Positions 49,956-59,921 of a stretch of DNA of 64,000 nt are shown here, piece by piece. Origin of the DNA: Planctomycetales bacterium (GTDB lineage Bacteria > Planctomycetota > Planctomycetia > Planctomycetales > Planctomycetaceae); NCBI GenBank assembly GCA_028285345.1, contig JANQPT010000023.1, positions 1 through 64,000 on the forward strand, read 5' to 3'. Under the pieces are notes generated by a model. It was not told the origin of the DNA. It was given only the letters and a program-made list of their open reading frames with translations, and searched no databases. Position 1 is the first letter of the stretch; the number at the start of each line of letters is the position of its first letter. Made by a program: the position numbers and the translations under genes.

Positions 49956-52880
49956 ATGCGGCGCGAAGAGCGTGTTAACTTGGGGGCTTGCGACGCGGCA
50001 TGGAAATCTCTAGCGGCAGGATGCCTGCTGCTCGGCCTCTGTCTAACGCCTCGCTACGACACAGCGGCGGACGATCAGGTTCGATTCTTTCGCGAAAACG
50101 TCGAACCGATTCTGGTAGGACGCTGCTTGGAGTGCCACGGCTCGGAACAAAAAGGAGGCTTGGATCTCCGCACCAAGGCGACCGCGCTCAAAGGGGGCGA
50201 GAGCGGCGCCGCCATCGAGCCGAAACAACCGGAAGAAAGCCTGCTGTATGACTACGTCCTCAACGAAGAAATGCCGCCCAAGCAGCCGCTTTCAAAAAAG
50301 GAAATCGCGATCCTCAAACAGTGGATCGAACAGGGAGCGCATTTCCCCGACAAGCCGCTCGATCCCTTTGCCGCCTCCACCGATAAACGGGCGGGATACG
50401 ATTGGTGGTCGCTCCGCCCGCTCTCGTCAGCGGCGCCGCCTGAACCTGCCGGCATACCGGCGGCATGGAACAAAAACCCGATCGACCGCTTCATCTATGC
50501 GAAACTCGCAGACAAGAAGCTGCAGCCGTCACCTCCGGCAAAGCGGCGCGATTTGATTCGCCGTTTGACTTACGACCTAACCGGGCTGCCACCGACGCCG
50601 GTCGAAGTCGAGGCATTCATCAACGACAAATCCCCAGACGCCTATGAAAAGTTGGTCGACCGATTATTAGCGTCGCCGCACTACGGCGAGCAATGGGGGC
50701 GGCACTGGCTCGATGTGGTCCGGTTCGGTGAAAGCCGCGGGTTTGAGCGAAACGAGATCATCAACAACGCGTGGCCGTTTCGCGACTACGTCATCCGCTC
50801 GTTCAACGAGGACAAGCCGTTCAACCGCTTGATTCGGGAACATCTCGCGGGCGACGTGATCGGCCCGGGAGATCCCGAGATTGAAGTGGCAACGACATTT
50901 CTGGTGAGCGGTCCGTATGACGACGTTGGGAATCAGGATGCGGCGCAGGCGGCGCAAATTCGGGCCAACACAATTGATGAAATCATTCGCGCAACGAGCG
51001 AGTCCTTCTTGGGGCTGACGGTGGGTTGCGCCCGTTGCCACAATCACAAGTTCGACCCGATCACCCAGGACGATTACTACGGTCTGTACGCCACGTTTGC
51101 CGGCGTTAATCACGGCAGCCGCGTTGTGGCAACGGCCGAAGCCAAACAGGCCCATGCGGCGAAGTTAAAGCCGTTGCAAGAGACGCAGACGCAACTGGAA
51201 CAACAAAAGCGAGAATTGGAACAGGCCGTCACCGCGCGTGCGGACCAGTTGGCGGAAAAGCTTCAAGCGGGCTGGACCCGCCCCGCCATCAAACGGACTG
51301 GAACCGAGGAGACGTTCGACCCGGTCGAAGCGCGCTATGTGCGATTGACTGTCGACGGCGTCGACAGCAATCCGAACGGCCGTACCGGTTATCGAATTGA
51401 GGAATTCGAAGTCTGGACCGCCGGCGCAGAGAGCCGCAATGTCGCACTGGCCGCCAACGGCGCGACGGCGGAGGGGAAAAGCCGCGTCGCACAAGATTTC
51501 GACGGCGCTTACAGCGCCCGGCAAACGATCGACGGCCGTTTCGGCGCCCGCTGGATCGCCCAAGGCCCCGAATTGACCATCACGCTGCCGCAGCCGGAAA
51601 CCATCAACCGCGTCCTCTTTTCCAGCGATCGATCGGGCGCCGCGGGAAACCACTCCGTCGCCACGTTCGTCAGCGAGTATCGCATCGCCGTTTCTAACGA
51701 CGGCAAAAACTGGACTGAAATTGTCAACAGCCGTGACCGCCTGCCGGTCAACGACGCGCATCGCCGCAAACGCCTGTTCGACGCGGCGATCACAAAAGGG
51801 GAACACAAGCAACTCGGAGACCTCAACCGCAAGCTCCGCGAAGTCCGCGGCCAAATTGCGGCGGTCGCGCCGCTGCCCTCATGGTGGGTCGGCAATTTTC
51901 AGCAGCATGCCGGTCCTTATCACGTCTTTGGCGGCGGCAATCCGCAAAAAAAGGTCCAGACAGTCGTTCCAGCCAGTTTCTCGGCACTCGACCGAACGGC
52001 CAAACCGTATCGGCAAGAGAAAGAACTGCCCGAAGCGCAGCGGCGGTTGGCGCTGGCCGATTGGCTGACGGCAGACGGAAATCCGCTTCCCGCGCGCGTC
52101 CTGGCCAATCGCATTTGGCACTATCATTTCGGCACCGGAATCGTCGCCACACCGAGCGACTTCGGCTTCATGGGCAGCCGGCCCACGCATCCGGAACTGC
52201 TTGATTGGTTGGCCGGGCAACTTCTGAAAACCGGTTGGAGACTCAAGCCGCTGCACAAGCAGATCGTCATGTCGCAAACATACCGGCAATCTTCGGCGTA
52301 TCGCGAAGAGGCGGCGCAGGTCGACGCCGACAGCCGCTTGCTGTGGCGGTTCCCGCCGCGACGCATGGCGGCGGAGGAAATTCGCGACGCGATCCTGCAA
52401 GTCGCGGGCAAACTCGACAAACGCCGCGGCGGACCGGGATTCCGGCTCTACCGCTATTTGCAGGACAACGTGGCGACGTACGTCCCGCTCGACGAATACG
52501 GCCCGCAGACATACCGCCGCAGCGTCTACCATCAGAACGCGCGGGCGGCGCGGATTGACCTGATGACCGACTTCGACAGCCCGGACTGCGCATTCGCCGC
52601 CCCGCGCCGTGCGCAGACGACCTCGCCGCTGCAGGCGCTGACCTTGATGAATCACGATTTCACGCTCGACATGTCCGCCGCCTTGGCAGCGAGGCTCCAA
52701 CAAGAATCGGGGAAACAGAACTCCGTACAGCAACAGGTGCGCCGCGGCTTTGAGTTGTGTTACTCGCGCGCGCCGTCCGCTGAGGAATCGTCAGCCTGCG
52801 CAACTCTCATCGAACAATATGGTTTGCGGGCGTTCTGCCGCGTGCTGTTGAACTCGAATGAGTTCATCTATCTGAATTGA
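49956..52880 (+). CDS. Planctomycete cytochrome c / DUF1549-DUF1553 protein with discoidin-like insert
   Basis: 974 residues; GAGGAG precedes the ATG. The signal segment is about 17-33. A PSCyt1 haem domain follows with CLECHG (C57, C60, H61) and [32 protein letters not shown]1549 (about 165-385) contains [17 protein letters not shown] and [21 protein letters not shown] coiled stretch (about 395-430) leads into an F5/8-type C (discoidin) domain near 440-590 ([35 protein letters not shown]). DUF1553 occupies the rest ([24 protein letters not shown] to [11 protein letters not shown]). It is probably exported and haem-bearing, and may bind polysaccharide through the discoidin domain. DUF1501 follows 11 bases later. 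Confidence 0.94.
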   Translation: MRREERVNLGACDAAWKSLAAGCLLLGLCLTPRYDTAADDQVRFFRENVEPILVGRCLECHGSEQKGGLDLRTKATALKGGESGAAIEPKQPEESLLYDYVLNEEMPPKQPLSKKEIAILKQWIEQGAHFPDKPLDPFAASTDKRAGYDWWSLRPLSSAAPPEPAGIPAAWNKNPIDRFIYAKLADKKLQPSPPAKRRDLIRRLTYDLTGLPPTPVEVEAFINDKSPDAYEKLVDRLLASPHYGEQWGRHWLDVVRFGESRGFERNEIINNAWPFRDYVIRSFNEDKPFNRLIREHLAGDVIGPGDPEIEVATTFLVSGPYDDVGNQDAAQAAQIRANTIDEIIRATSESFLGLTVGCARCHNHKFDPITQDDYYGLYATFAGVNHGSRVVATAEAKQAHAAKLKPLQETQTQLEQQKRELEQAVTARADQLAEKLQAGWTRPAIKRTGTEETFDPVEARYVRLTVDGVDSNPNGRTGYRIEEFEVWTAGAESRNVALAANGATAEGKSRVAQDFDGAYSARQTIDGRFGARWIAQGPELTITLPQPETINRVLFSSDRSGAAGNHSVATFVSEYRIAVSNDGKNWTEIVNSRDRLPVNDAHRRKRLFDAAITKGEHKQLGDLNRKLREVRGQIAAVAPLPSWWVGNFQQHAGPYHVFGGGNPQKKVQTVVPASFSALDRTAKPYRQEKELPEAQRRLALADWLTADGNPLPARVLANRIWHYHFGTGIVATPSDFGFMGSRPTHPELLDWLAGQLLKTGWRLKPLHKQIVMSQTYRQSSAYREEAAQVDADSRLLWRFPPRRMAAEEIRDAILQVAGKLDKRRGGPGFRLYRYLQDNVATYVPLDEYGPQTYRRSVYHQNARAARIDLMTDFDSPDCAFAAPRRAQTTSPLQALTLMNHDFTLDMSAALAARLQQESGKQNSVQQQVRRGFELCYSRAPSAEESSACATLIEQYGLRAFCRVLLNSNEFIYLN

Positions 52881-52891
52881 CGGGACCGCAC

Positions 52892-54322
52892 ATGAGTCAA
52901 CCAACCTGGATCAACCGCCGTGATTTTCTTGGCGATGTCTATACGGCATTGGCGGGGATTGGCTTGGGATCTCTATTGAGCCACCGAGCGGCGGCCGCTC
53001 AATCATGGACTCCCGGCCGCAACCAAACGCATTTCCCTGCCAAAGCAAAACGGGTGTTGCAAGTCTTCTGCCCCGGCGCCGCTTCGCACATGGACCTCTG
53101 GGAGCACAAGCCCGGCTTGGACAAAATGCACGGCAAACCGCTGCCCGGCGAAGAGAATCTCGTCAGTTTCCAAGGCAAAAACGGCACGTTGATGAAAAGC
53201 CCCTGGCCCTTCAAACCGGCCGGGGAGAGCGGCAAAATGTTCACGACAATGCTGCCTCACATGAGCCGGCACGTCGACGACATTGCCTTCATCCACTCGA
53301 TGACCTCCAAGACCAACACGCACGGCCCGGGGTGCGTGTTCATGAACACCGGCCACGCGACTGAGGGCTTCCCCAGCGCCGGCGCGTGGACAGGCTATGC
53401 CTTGGGAAGCGCAAACGAGAACCTGCCGACTTATGTCGCGATCCCCGATATCCGCGGCGAGCCGCCCAACGGCAAAGCGAATTGGAGCAACGGCTTCCTG
53501 CCGGCGCGGCATCAAGCGATGATGATGAGCGCGCAGCAGCCGATCCGCAATTTACAACTCCCCTCGTCCGTCACCAAAGCGGAGGAATCAGCGTCACGCG
53601 AACTGCTGCAATTCCTCAACAAGCGGCATGCCGACTCGCATCCCGGTCAATCGGAACTGCGGGCGCGGATATCCGCGTACGAGTTGGCGGCCCGCATGCA
53701 GCTCTCGGCGCCAGAAGTCTCCAACCTCGCGTCCGAACCGGCCTCGGTCCACAAACTGTACGGCACCGGCGACGAAAACCCGCTGAAAGCGGCCTACGCG
53801 CGCAACTGCTTGCTCGCGCGGCGATTGCTCGAGCGCGGTGTGCGCTACGTAAACTTGTATTGCGCCTCGCGGGCGTCCGGCGTGGATGGACTCCTCAATT
53901 GGGACGCGCACAAGACGCTCAAACCGGACTACGAACGTCATTGCCCGGTCTTCGACCAACCGACCGCCGCCCTGCTGACCGACTTGAAGCAGTCAGGACT
54001 GCTGGAGGACACGCTGGTATTATGGACGACCGAATTCGGCCGCATGCCCACACATCAAGAGGGCACCACCGGCCGCGACCACAACCCCGACGGCTTCACC
54101 TGCTGGATGATGGGCGCCGGCGTTAAAGGGGGCACCAGCTACGGCGCCACCGACGAATTCGGCCGCCGCGCCGAAGAAAACGTCGCCACCGTCTGGGACT
54201 TTTACGCGACCGTCCTCAAACTGCTCGGCTTCGACCACACACGGCTCACCTGGTACCACAACGGCCTCGACCGCCGCTTGACCGACGTGCACGGCCACGT
54301 GATCGACGCGATTTTGACGTGA
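52892..54322 (+). CDS. DUF1501 (sulfatase-like) protein with Tat-type signal
   Basis: 476 residues from the ATG at 52892; a TTG at 52877 would overlap the previous gene. The signal is [28 protein letters not shown], Tat-like. Family features: [49 protein letters not shown], and [18 protein letters not shown] followed by [31 protein letters not shown]. The protein belongs with the preceding DUF1549/DUF1553 gene, separated by 11 bases, in a two-gene operon. It is a different subgroup from the minus-strand DUF1501 copy, as the two share family motifs but little else by eye. Confidence 0.94.
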   Translation: MSQPTWINRRDFLGDVYTALAGIGLGSLLSHRAAAAQSWTPGRNQTHFPAKAKRVLQVFCPGAASHMDLWEHKPGLDKMHGKPLPGEENLVSFQGKNGTLMKSPWPFKPAGESGKMFTTMLPHMSRHVDDIAFIHSMTSKTNTHGPGCVFMNTGHATEGFPSAGAWTGYALGSANENLPTYVAIPDIRGEPPNGKANWSNGFLPARHQAMMMSAQQPIRNLQLPSSVTKAEESASRELLQFLNKRHADSHPGQSELRARISAYELAARMQLSAPEVSNLASEPASVHKLYGTGDENPLKAAYARNCLLARRLLERGVRYVNLYCASRASGVDGLLNWDAHKTLKPDYERHCPVFDQPTAALLTDLKQSGLLEDTLVLWTTEFGRMPTHQEGTTGRDHNPDGFTCWMMGAGVKGGTSYGATDEFGRRAEENVATVWDFYATVLKLLGFDHTRLTWYHNGLDRRLTDVHGHVIDAILT

Positions 54323-54457
54323 CGTCTGTCGGTTTCTCGCCGACAAAGTCTCATGAGCGGGGCGATTTGCTGGAATTGATTGGGATTGAGCAGTGTGGCT
54401 TGGTACGATGTTTGCGCAAACAGAACTCCTGAATCCCGCGCTATCAGGGAAACACTC

Positions 54458-56305
54458 ATGAGCAGTTCGCGCCCGGACTTTTCAAAAATCGCGTTCACCA
54501 AGGCATTGGTCTTGCCGGCTTTGCTGGTGTTTCTCATCCCGGTCATTTCATTGGTCTTTTTCTTATACGCGCAGAGCGATTTTGACGCCGATTGGCGCGA
54601 AGCGGTTCTGAAGCAGATTCGCCAAGACAAGAAAATGACTGAAGCGGAGCGTGCCGAAGCGATCCAGTTTTTCGAGACTGTTCCGTTCTCGCAAATGCTC
54701 GAAAATCCAGAATTCGCCGCAACCGTTGATAAGGATGTCCGGTTTCACTACGCCACGTTCCGCTGGATGATACGGCTGTCCGCAATTTCAATTGTCAGCT
54801 CGATTGCGGTCGTGCTGCTGGCGGGCATTTGCGTGTTGTGTTCGCTGCGTTCCAGATTCGCGCAGTATCTGAGCTTGTCGATCAGTTGGCACGTGCTGCG
54901 CATTTTCGGCGCCCTGCAGGCTGTGATTCAAGGTGTGCTGTTAGTAGCGCTATCGTTTTGGGTAACGGCGCTGCTATTTGAGTTTTACTCCGTAAAGCTG
55001 ATCATCGTCGCAGGTTTTCTGGCGATCGGCGGAGTATGTGTGGTGATCGCCGGCATCTTCAAGAAACCGAACACCGATTTCGAAATCGAGGGGGAGGTCA
55101 TCACGCGCGACGAGTCGCAGCCGCTGTGGAGTGAACTGCAGGCGATTTGCGACAAAGTCGGCACCCAACCGGTCGACCAGATCATTGCGGGCATCGACGA
55201 CAATTTCTTTGTGACCGAAATGCCGGTCACTGTGGGGAGCAAGACATACCACGGACGGACGTTGTTCATCAGCTTGTCGCTGCTTAGAGAGCTCCAAGCG
55301 TCGGAAGCGGACGCAGTGCTGGCTCACGAAATGGCCCACTTCAGCGGGCAGGATACGATGTATTCCAAAAAGATTTCTCCGCTGCTCAACCGTTACGGGC
55401 ACTATTTGCAGGCGCTGCATGAGGGCGGCTCCACCCTGCCGTTTTTCTATTTCATCCTCTGTTTCGTGCGGCTGTTTGACTTGTCGCTGAACCGCCTGAG
55501 CCGCAATCGCGAGTTTCGCGCCGACCGCATCGCCGCCGAAGCGACCTCGCCCCGCGATCTGGCCGGAGCATTGCTGCGGATCGCCGCTTATTCGAAGTAC
55601 CGCGGCACGGTCGAGCAAGATCTGTTCGAGCAGGAACAGGCATTGGAAACCGTCGATGTCGCCGACCGCATTGAACAAGGGTTCCGGTCCTATGCCACCG
55701 CGTTTCTTGCGGACCCGGAAGTGGCCGAGATGCAGACGGCGCATCCCTTTGATTCGCATCCCCCGCTTCATCAACGGCTGGAAGCGGTGGATATCGTGTT
55801 TGACTCCGACGAATCGCGGTCGCTGCTGGAGACCGAAGCGGACGGGGGCTGGTTTCAGTTGATTCCCGGAGCGGAACAACTGGAGCAGCAACAATGGCAT
55901 GAATACCAAGAGCGCTTCCGCCATTTTCACGAACATACCTTGCCTTACCGGTTCCTGCCCGAAACAGACGAGGAAAAGGAAATCGTGCGGAAGGCATTTC
56001 CGCAAGTGTCCTTCGAGGGCAAGGACGGCACGTTGGAGATCGACTACGAAAAAGTCGCCTTCGATCCCTGGCATGATCCGATCTACTATCGCGAAATCTC
56101 CAATTGCCAACTCAACGACAACAACGTGCTACAGATCTCCTACGAGCGCACCGGAATACAGAAGGAATCGATCAAGATTTCGAGATTCGCCAAGCCGACG
56201 CAAGAAGAAGTGCTCGACGCGTTCAATCACTATTACACCCGCTACCTGGCCGCCGTGGATTACCAGCAGCAAAAGCAGAAGCAGTCCGAGTCAACGAGCG
56301 TCTGA
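54458..56305 (+). CDS. M48-family membrane metalloprotease
   Basis: 615 residues from the ATG at 54458, with AGGGA 8 bases upstream; the frame is open to 54380. Membrane segments occur near 14-40, 100-125, 145-175 and 180-205. The zinc motif is AVLAHEMAHFSGQDT (HEMAH), and NREFRADRIAAE supplies the third ligand. This is the arrangement of HtpX/Ste24-like enzymes that cleave membrane proteins or peptides. The C-terminal region after about 430 is soluble and acidic (FDSHPPLHQRLEAVDIVFD, then LEIDYEKVAFDPWHDPIYYREI) and is not known to me. It is a single gene that ends 6 bases before the convergent membrane protein gene. Confidence 0.9.
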   Translation: MSSSRPDFSKIAFTKALVLPALLVFLIPVISLVFFLYAQSDFDADWREAVLKQIRQDKKMTEAERAEAIQFFETVPFSQMLENPEFAATVDKDVRFHYATFRWMIRLSAISIVSSIAVVLLAGICVLCSLRSRFAQYLSLSISWHVLRIFGALQAVIQGVLLVALSFWVTALLFEFYSVKLIIVAGFLAIGGVCVVIAGIFKKPNTDFEIEGEVITRDESQPLWSELQAICDKVGTQPVDQIIAGIDDNFFVTEMPVTVGSKTYHGRTLFISLSLLRELQASEADAVLAHEMAHFSGQDTMYSKKISPLLNRYGHYLQALHEGGSTLPFFYFILCFVRLFDLSLNRLSRNREFRADRIAAEATSPRDLAGALLRIAAYSKYRGTVEQDLFEQEQALETVDVADRIEQGFRSYATAFLADPEVAEMQTAHPFDSHPPLHQRLEAVDIVFDSDESRSLLETEADGGWFQLIPGAEQLEQQQWHEYQERFRHFHEHTLPYRFLPETDEEKEIVRKAFPQVSFEGKDGTLEIDYEKVAFDPWHDPIYYREISNCQLNDNNVLQISYERTGIQKESIKISRFAKPTQEEVLDAFNHYYTRYLAAVDYQQQKQKQSESTSV

Positions 56306-56310
56306 CGCCG

Positions 56311-58044
56311 TCAGATTTCACCGGCTCGGCCGGCGCACTGAGCCAGATTGAGCCGATTGAAGGCGAACAGCGCCAGCAACAGGAACAGCGCGTAACAGGC
56401 GCCGATTTTCGACGGCCAGATCGACACCGCTCCCACCACGCCGATCAGGGCCATCAGCTCGACGATTCTTGCGGAGATCAGTGGTCCCGCCGAGGGTTCG
56501 GGAAATCCAACGTGCGGGATCAAAACCGCTTGCTGCGCTTTGAAGAGCGCTGACGCAAAAATCAATGTACCGAACGGGAGAAACAACAACACCCGCGCCT
56601 CCGGCCAGGCATATTGGTTGGCCGTCGTGGTATCGTAGAAACCGCACAAGATGCCCAATTGAGAGGTTCCACCCCAGGCCATGATGAACAGGAACAAGCA
56701 AACGCTGAAGACGAAGGTGACGGCCCGCTGTCGGTCCGCGACGATCCGGCGGTCAGAACCCGCTGCAGCCTGCAACATGGGGACCACGTAGATCGACGCC
56801 ACAGCCAGGCCGGCCAGCATAAAATTCTCTCGCGATGCCACATGCAGCAGCAGCACGGCTCCCGACGTCGCGGCAAGCGTACAGCACCATTTGTGATAAG
56901 CCGAAGTGTTCGCCAAAGTCTGCTCGTCCTCGATGTCGACACGAGGAGTCGGCCGATGCCGGATTGACCAATACAGCACGACGACGTACAGCAAACCAAG
57001 GTAGAAGCCGGAGTTCAGTTCCCACATCTTCCACCAATCGATCAGATTCGGCGCATGCACATAGCCCAGGCACCAGACGGCTGCCAGCGGGAACCCGACG
57101 CCAAATCCCAGTCCCAGCACCAGCCCGGAAAACAACGTGTGACGGTCTCGGCCGATGCCGGCGACCAGTATCGCTCCCAGCCACCAGCCGACAACGATCG
57201 CATTCTGCGAATTGGTATAGACGGTCCGCCCGTGATGGCGCCCCAGCGGGCCGTCAAATAGACCGAGTTGATCACCGGGAAAAAACAGCCACTGCGCAAA
57301 GGGGAGCAGCAAGGCCGTCGCCGCCACGAGTGCAGCGATCAGAATTCCACCAGAGATCCTAACGGAAACCGAGTCCTGCCGACTGGCGACCCACGCGATC
57401 ACACATAACAACCCGGCGGCAATCCACATCAGTGACATGTTCCGCTGAATGGCCGCGGCGGCATCAGGATCGACGCCGCCGATCTCAGTCGGACGGTACA
57501 GCCCGGGATCCCAATGCGGGAAAAAGAGCGCCGGCCAAGTTTGCACGGCGATCCGCGTCAGGAATGCGGCACCAAACGGAATCACAATTCGGACCAGCCA
57601 GACTCCCAACGATTGCCGCCCCGCCAGCGCCCAACCCAAGGCAATACCACCCGGCGCCGCCCAGCCGATCCCGCACAGCGCGAACCAGGCGTAACCGATC
57701 CACGGCTCGATGTGAATCACCTCGTCGCCCGCGTTGAACATCCCCCGGATCCAGGAGACATATTGCCCGTAGCCCAGCTCGCCTCCCATCGCGACACCCA
57801 ACCCCAGCCATAAGGGGATGCCCCGCGCATCAATCCCCTTCCGCCAACAGACGTACCACCACAACACGCCCCACGTCAGCCCCGGCACGAATGTCCCGTC
57901 AATGCCGTTCCATCCGCCCGTCCCGCGAATCGCCCACGTAATCGCCCCCATTGACGAGAACAAAAGCATCGCCCAAACGATCTCGCCTGTTGGCACGCGG
58001 ATGCGATGATATCGCTCGTCAATCTCCTGCACCACGTTCCTCAT
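56311..58044 (-). CDS. Large polytopic membrane protein, unknown family
   Basis: 577 residues from the ATG at 58044; a GTG at 58143 could extend it by 33. About 13 hydrophobic helices are visible, many containing Trp (EIVWAMLLFSSMGAITWAIRGTGGWNG, GLTWGVLWWYVCWRKGID, GLGVAMGGELGYGQYVSWIRGMFN). Helix-loop pieces such as WAIRGTGGWNGIDGTFVPG and FDGPLGRHHGRTVYTNSQNAIVVGWWLGA look conserved, with charged and Gly residues in the membrane. No transporter signature or catalytic motif is recognised. It is convergent with the M48 gene, 6 bases apart. Probably a transporter or envelope protein; family unknown. Confidence 0.8.
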   Translation of the reverse strand: MRNVVQEIDERYHRIRVPTGEIVWAMLLFSSMGAITWAIRGTGGWNGIDGTFVPGLTWGVLWWYVCWRKGIDARGIPLWLGLGVAMGGELGYGQYVSWIRGMFNAGDEVIHIEPWIGYAWFALCGIGWAAPGGIALGWALAGRQSLGVWLVRIVIPFGAAFLTRIAVQTWPALFFPHWDPGLYRPTEIGGVDPDAAAAIQRNMSLMWIAAGLLCVIAWVASRQDSVSVRISGGILIAALVAATALLLPFAQWLFFPGDQLGLFDGPLGRHHGRTVYTNSQNAIVVGWWLGAILVAGIGRDRHTLFSGLVLGLGFGVGFPLAAVWCLGYVHAPNLIDWWKMWELNSGFYLGLLYVVVLYWSIRHRPTPRVDIEDEQTLANTSAYHKWCCTLAATSGAVLLLHVASRENFMLAGLAVASIYVVPMLQAAAGSDRRIVADRQRAVTFVFSVCLFLFIMAWGGTSQLGILCGFYDTTTANQYAWPEARVLLFLPFGTLIFASALFKAQQAVLIPHVGFPEPSAGPLISARIVELMALIGVVGAVSIWPSKIGACYALFLLLALFAFNRLNLAQCAGRAGEI

Positions 58045-58145
58045 TGGCAACGAACTCGTTTGTGGACTGACATATCGTCCGACAGCGTCGCAGCACGTGC
58101 AAGTCCGTAACTGCGTGCTTACCGTCACATGGGCCCACCACAAGG

Positions 58146-59045
58146 TTACGGCACACTTTTCGTCGGGAACTGGATCTTCCTTTCAATACGTCCAGTTTTA
58201 CAGTCGACCACGTCGCCGTCCGATGTGAGGAGAGTGCGGCCGCCGTAACAGAACTCCGCTTCAGATGCTGTTCCGATATCGCAGATGACTTCGTGCTCGG
58301 CAGTATTCGGGCTGAAACGGATGAGACGCTTCAGTCCCGCCTTCTGGTAGGACCACTGCACTCCAAAAAAGTCGTCGGTGTCGGGCATGCCGCTTAATCG
58401 AAGGACATGTTGCCCCGTCGGCTGTTTGTGGAGCGCCAGCCTCTCACCGGAGGACAAATCAAACACCAGAACATCCGCACCCATCTGTGTGATTGCCAGG
58501 TACTTCTCATTAAAAGCGGCATCGAGAAGTTTGCTGGCCGGAGCGATTGAAAACGCTTTTGTGTCGTCCTGGTGAACCACAGTGAGTTTGTACGACCGAG
58601 ATTGATAAAGCCGGTATTTATTTTGTGGGTGAAACCAGATATATGCCAATCCTCTCACACTATAAGCTGTCTCACCGGTGGCAATGTCGACGACCTGGCA
58701 CGGACCCGTTGCAAAGCAGCAGCAAGCGAATTCTTCATCGGGCGTTACCACGATGCGCTGTACCTTCTTCAATTCCTTACGCTCCCAACGCAAGTCGCCC
58801 GCTGGTGTGTTATAGCAGGCAAGACCGTAAATATGGTAAGCGGCTGCCAGGCAGGCTGATTTGGATTGAGACAGTGCCAGCCTTCTCCCGCCGTAATCCA
58901 TGACCGTCTCAAATTCAGAAACCTTCTCACCGGTCGCGACGTTCCAGAGAGACACAGCGTGCTCAAATTCGGCCGCAGCAACAATGTCGCCCTGCCATGC
59001 GGGAGCGAGATGACGAATGGCTGACTGTGAGTCTTTTTGTGGCAT
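58146..59045 (-). CDS. Cytoplasmic beta-propeller-like (WD40-type) protein
   Basis: 299 residues from the ATG at 59045. Repeating strands such as HAVSLWNVATGEKVSEFE, CQVVDIATGETAYSVRG, ADVLVFDLSSGERLALHK and GDVVDCKTGRIERKIQF show WD40/quinoprotein-like blades, about six. There is no signal peptide. The DNA appears less GC-rich than the flanking genes, which may indicate recent acquisition, though I could not compute it. It follows the methyltransferase on the same strand across a gap of 83 bases. A protein-binding scaffold role is likely; there is no catalytic motif. Confidence 0.7.
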   Translation of the reverse strand: MPQKDSQSAIRHLAPAWQGDIVAAAEFEHAVSLWNVATGEKVSEFETVMDYGGRRLALSQSKSACLAAAYHIYGLACYNTPAGDLRWERKELKKVQRIVVTPDEEFACCCFATGPCQVVDIATGETAYSVRGLAYIWFHPQNKYRLYQSRSYKLTVVHQDDTKAFSIAPASKLLDAAFNEKYLAITQMGADVLVFDLSSGERLALHKQPTGQHVLRLSGMPDTDDFFGVQWSYQKAGLKRLIRFSPNTAEHEVICDIGTASEAEFCYGGRTLLTSDGDVVDCKTGRIERKIQFPTKSVP

Positions 59046-59128
59046 AATTCAATCCCAGTCTCGCGGCATCTCGTTGGCGTAGCAGCTAACGCAAAGCCAG
59101 ACGGGCCTCAAGAACTCCATAAATCCCA

Positions 59129-59866
59129 CTACTTCCGGCACTCAATAAACACCGCCGGCGGGTCGTCAAGAAACGTGTCCCAATAGCCCGCCTCCTCAGC
59201 AGACGTGCCTGCCGGCGAGACGCGCGCGGGGTGCCAGACGATCTCGCGAAAACCGGCCGCCCGGAATGCCTCGTCGTGAGTTTCGCGCGAGAGAAAATAA
59301 TTCTCCAAATCGAACGCGTCATTTTCCACGTAGAACGTCCAGGTGATCGGGGCACCCGGTTTGACTGGACGCGTGATCTTTGCGTCGAACCCGTACTTCC
59401 GGTACGAGGGAACCTTGTCCCAATCAACCAGCGGGCTGCTGTTGACGGTGACAAACCGCCCACCCGGCACGAGACAATCGGCGACCGCGCGGCACATCTG
59501 CTGCAGTTGCTCCGCGTCCTGCGCGTAGTTGAGCAGCCACGCCGCCACCGCCAAATCGAATTCCTCGCGGTACGGCATCTCGCGGATGTCGCTCAACAGA
59601 TACTCAATTCCCGCCTGCTGCTCCGCCTCCTGCCGCTGAGCGAGATCGATCATCCCCTGCGACGAATCGACACCCGTCACCGACGCCGCCCCTCGATGTT
59701 TGAGAATCCGCGAATAGAACCCCTCGCCGCAAGCCAAATCGATGACACGCTTTCCCGCCAGGTCGCCCGCCAACTCCAACAGGCCAAACGCCTCGACATA
59801 CAGCCGCCACGGTTGTTGCTTGGATAACTTGTACTGTTCGGCAATCGGGTCGTAATCGGTCGTCAT
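59129..59866 (-). CDS. Class I SAM-dependent methyltransferase
   Basis: 245 residues from the ATG at 59866; the TTG two codons earlier is a possible alternative. Motif I is KRVIDLACGEGFYSRIL (about 41-57), the acidic end of strand 2 is VTGVDSSQGMIDLA, motif II-like is DLAVAAWLLNYA, and post-motif GGRFVTVNSSP. It resembles the methyltransferase 11 / UbiE-like group. The second half has KYGFDAKITRPVKPGAPITWTFYVENDAFDLENYFLSRETHDEAFRAAGF, typical of small-molecule methyltransferases. Cytoplasmic. The substrate is unknown, and the neighbours do not indicate a pathway. Confidence 0.88.
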   Translation of the reverse strand: MTTDYDPIAEQYKLSKQQPWRLYVEAFGLLELAGDLAGKRVIDLACGEGFYSRILKHRGAASVTGVDSSQGMIDLAQRQEAEQQAGIEYLLSDIREMPYREEFDLAVAAWLLNYAQDAEQLQQMCRAVADCLVPGGRFVTVNSSPLVDWDKVPSYRKYGFDAKITRPVKPGAPITWTFYVENDAFDLENYFLSRETHDEAFRAAGFREIVWHPARVSPAGTSAEEAGYWDTFLDDPPAVFIECRK

Positions 59867-59921
59867 CGGCAAAGGCTCTTGTTGTCAATCTGAAGAGAAT
59901 TGGTGATACGCTACCGATTCG

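Noticed and set aside
54974-56110. A minus-strand frame of 378 codons opposite the M48 protease
   Set aside because: It is a shadow of the protease gene, which carries HEMAH and correct membrane segments.
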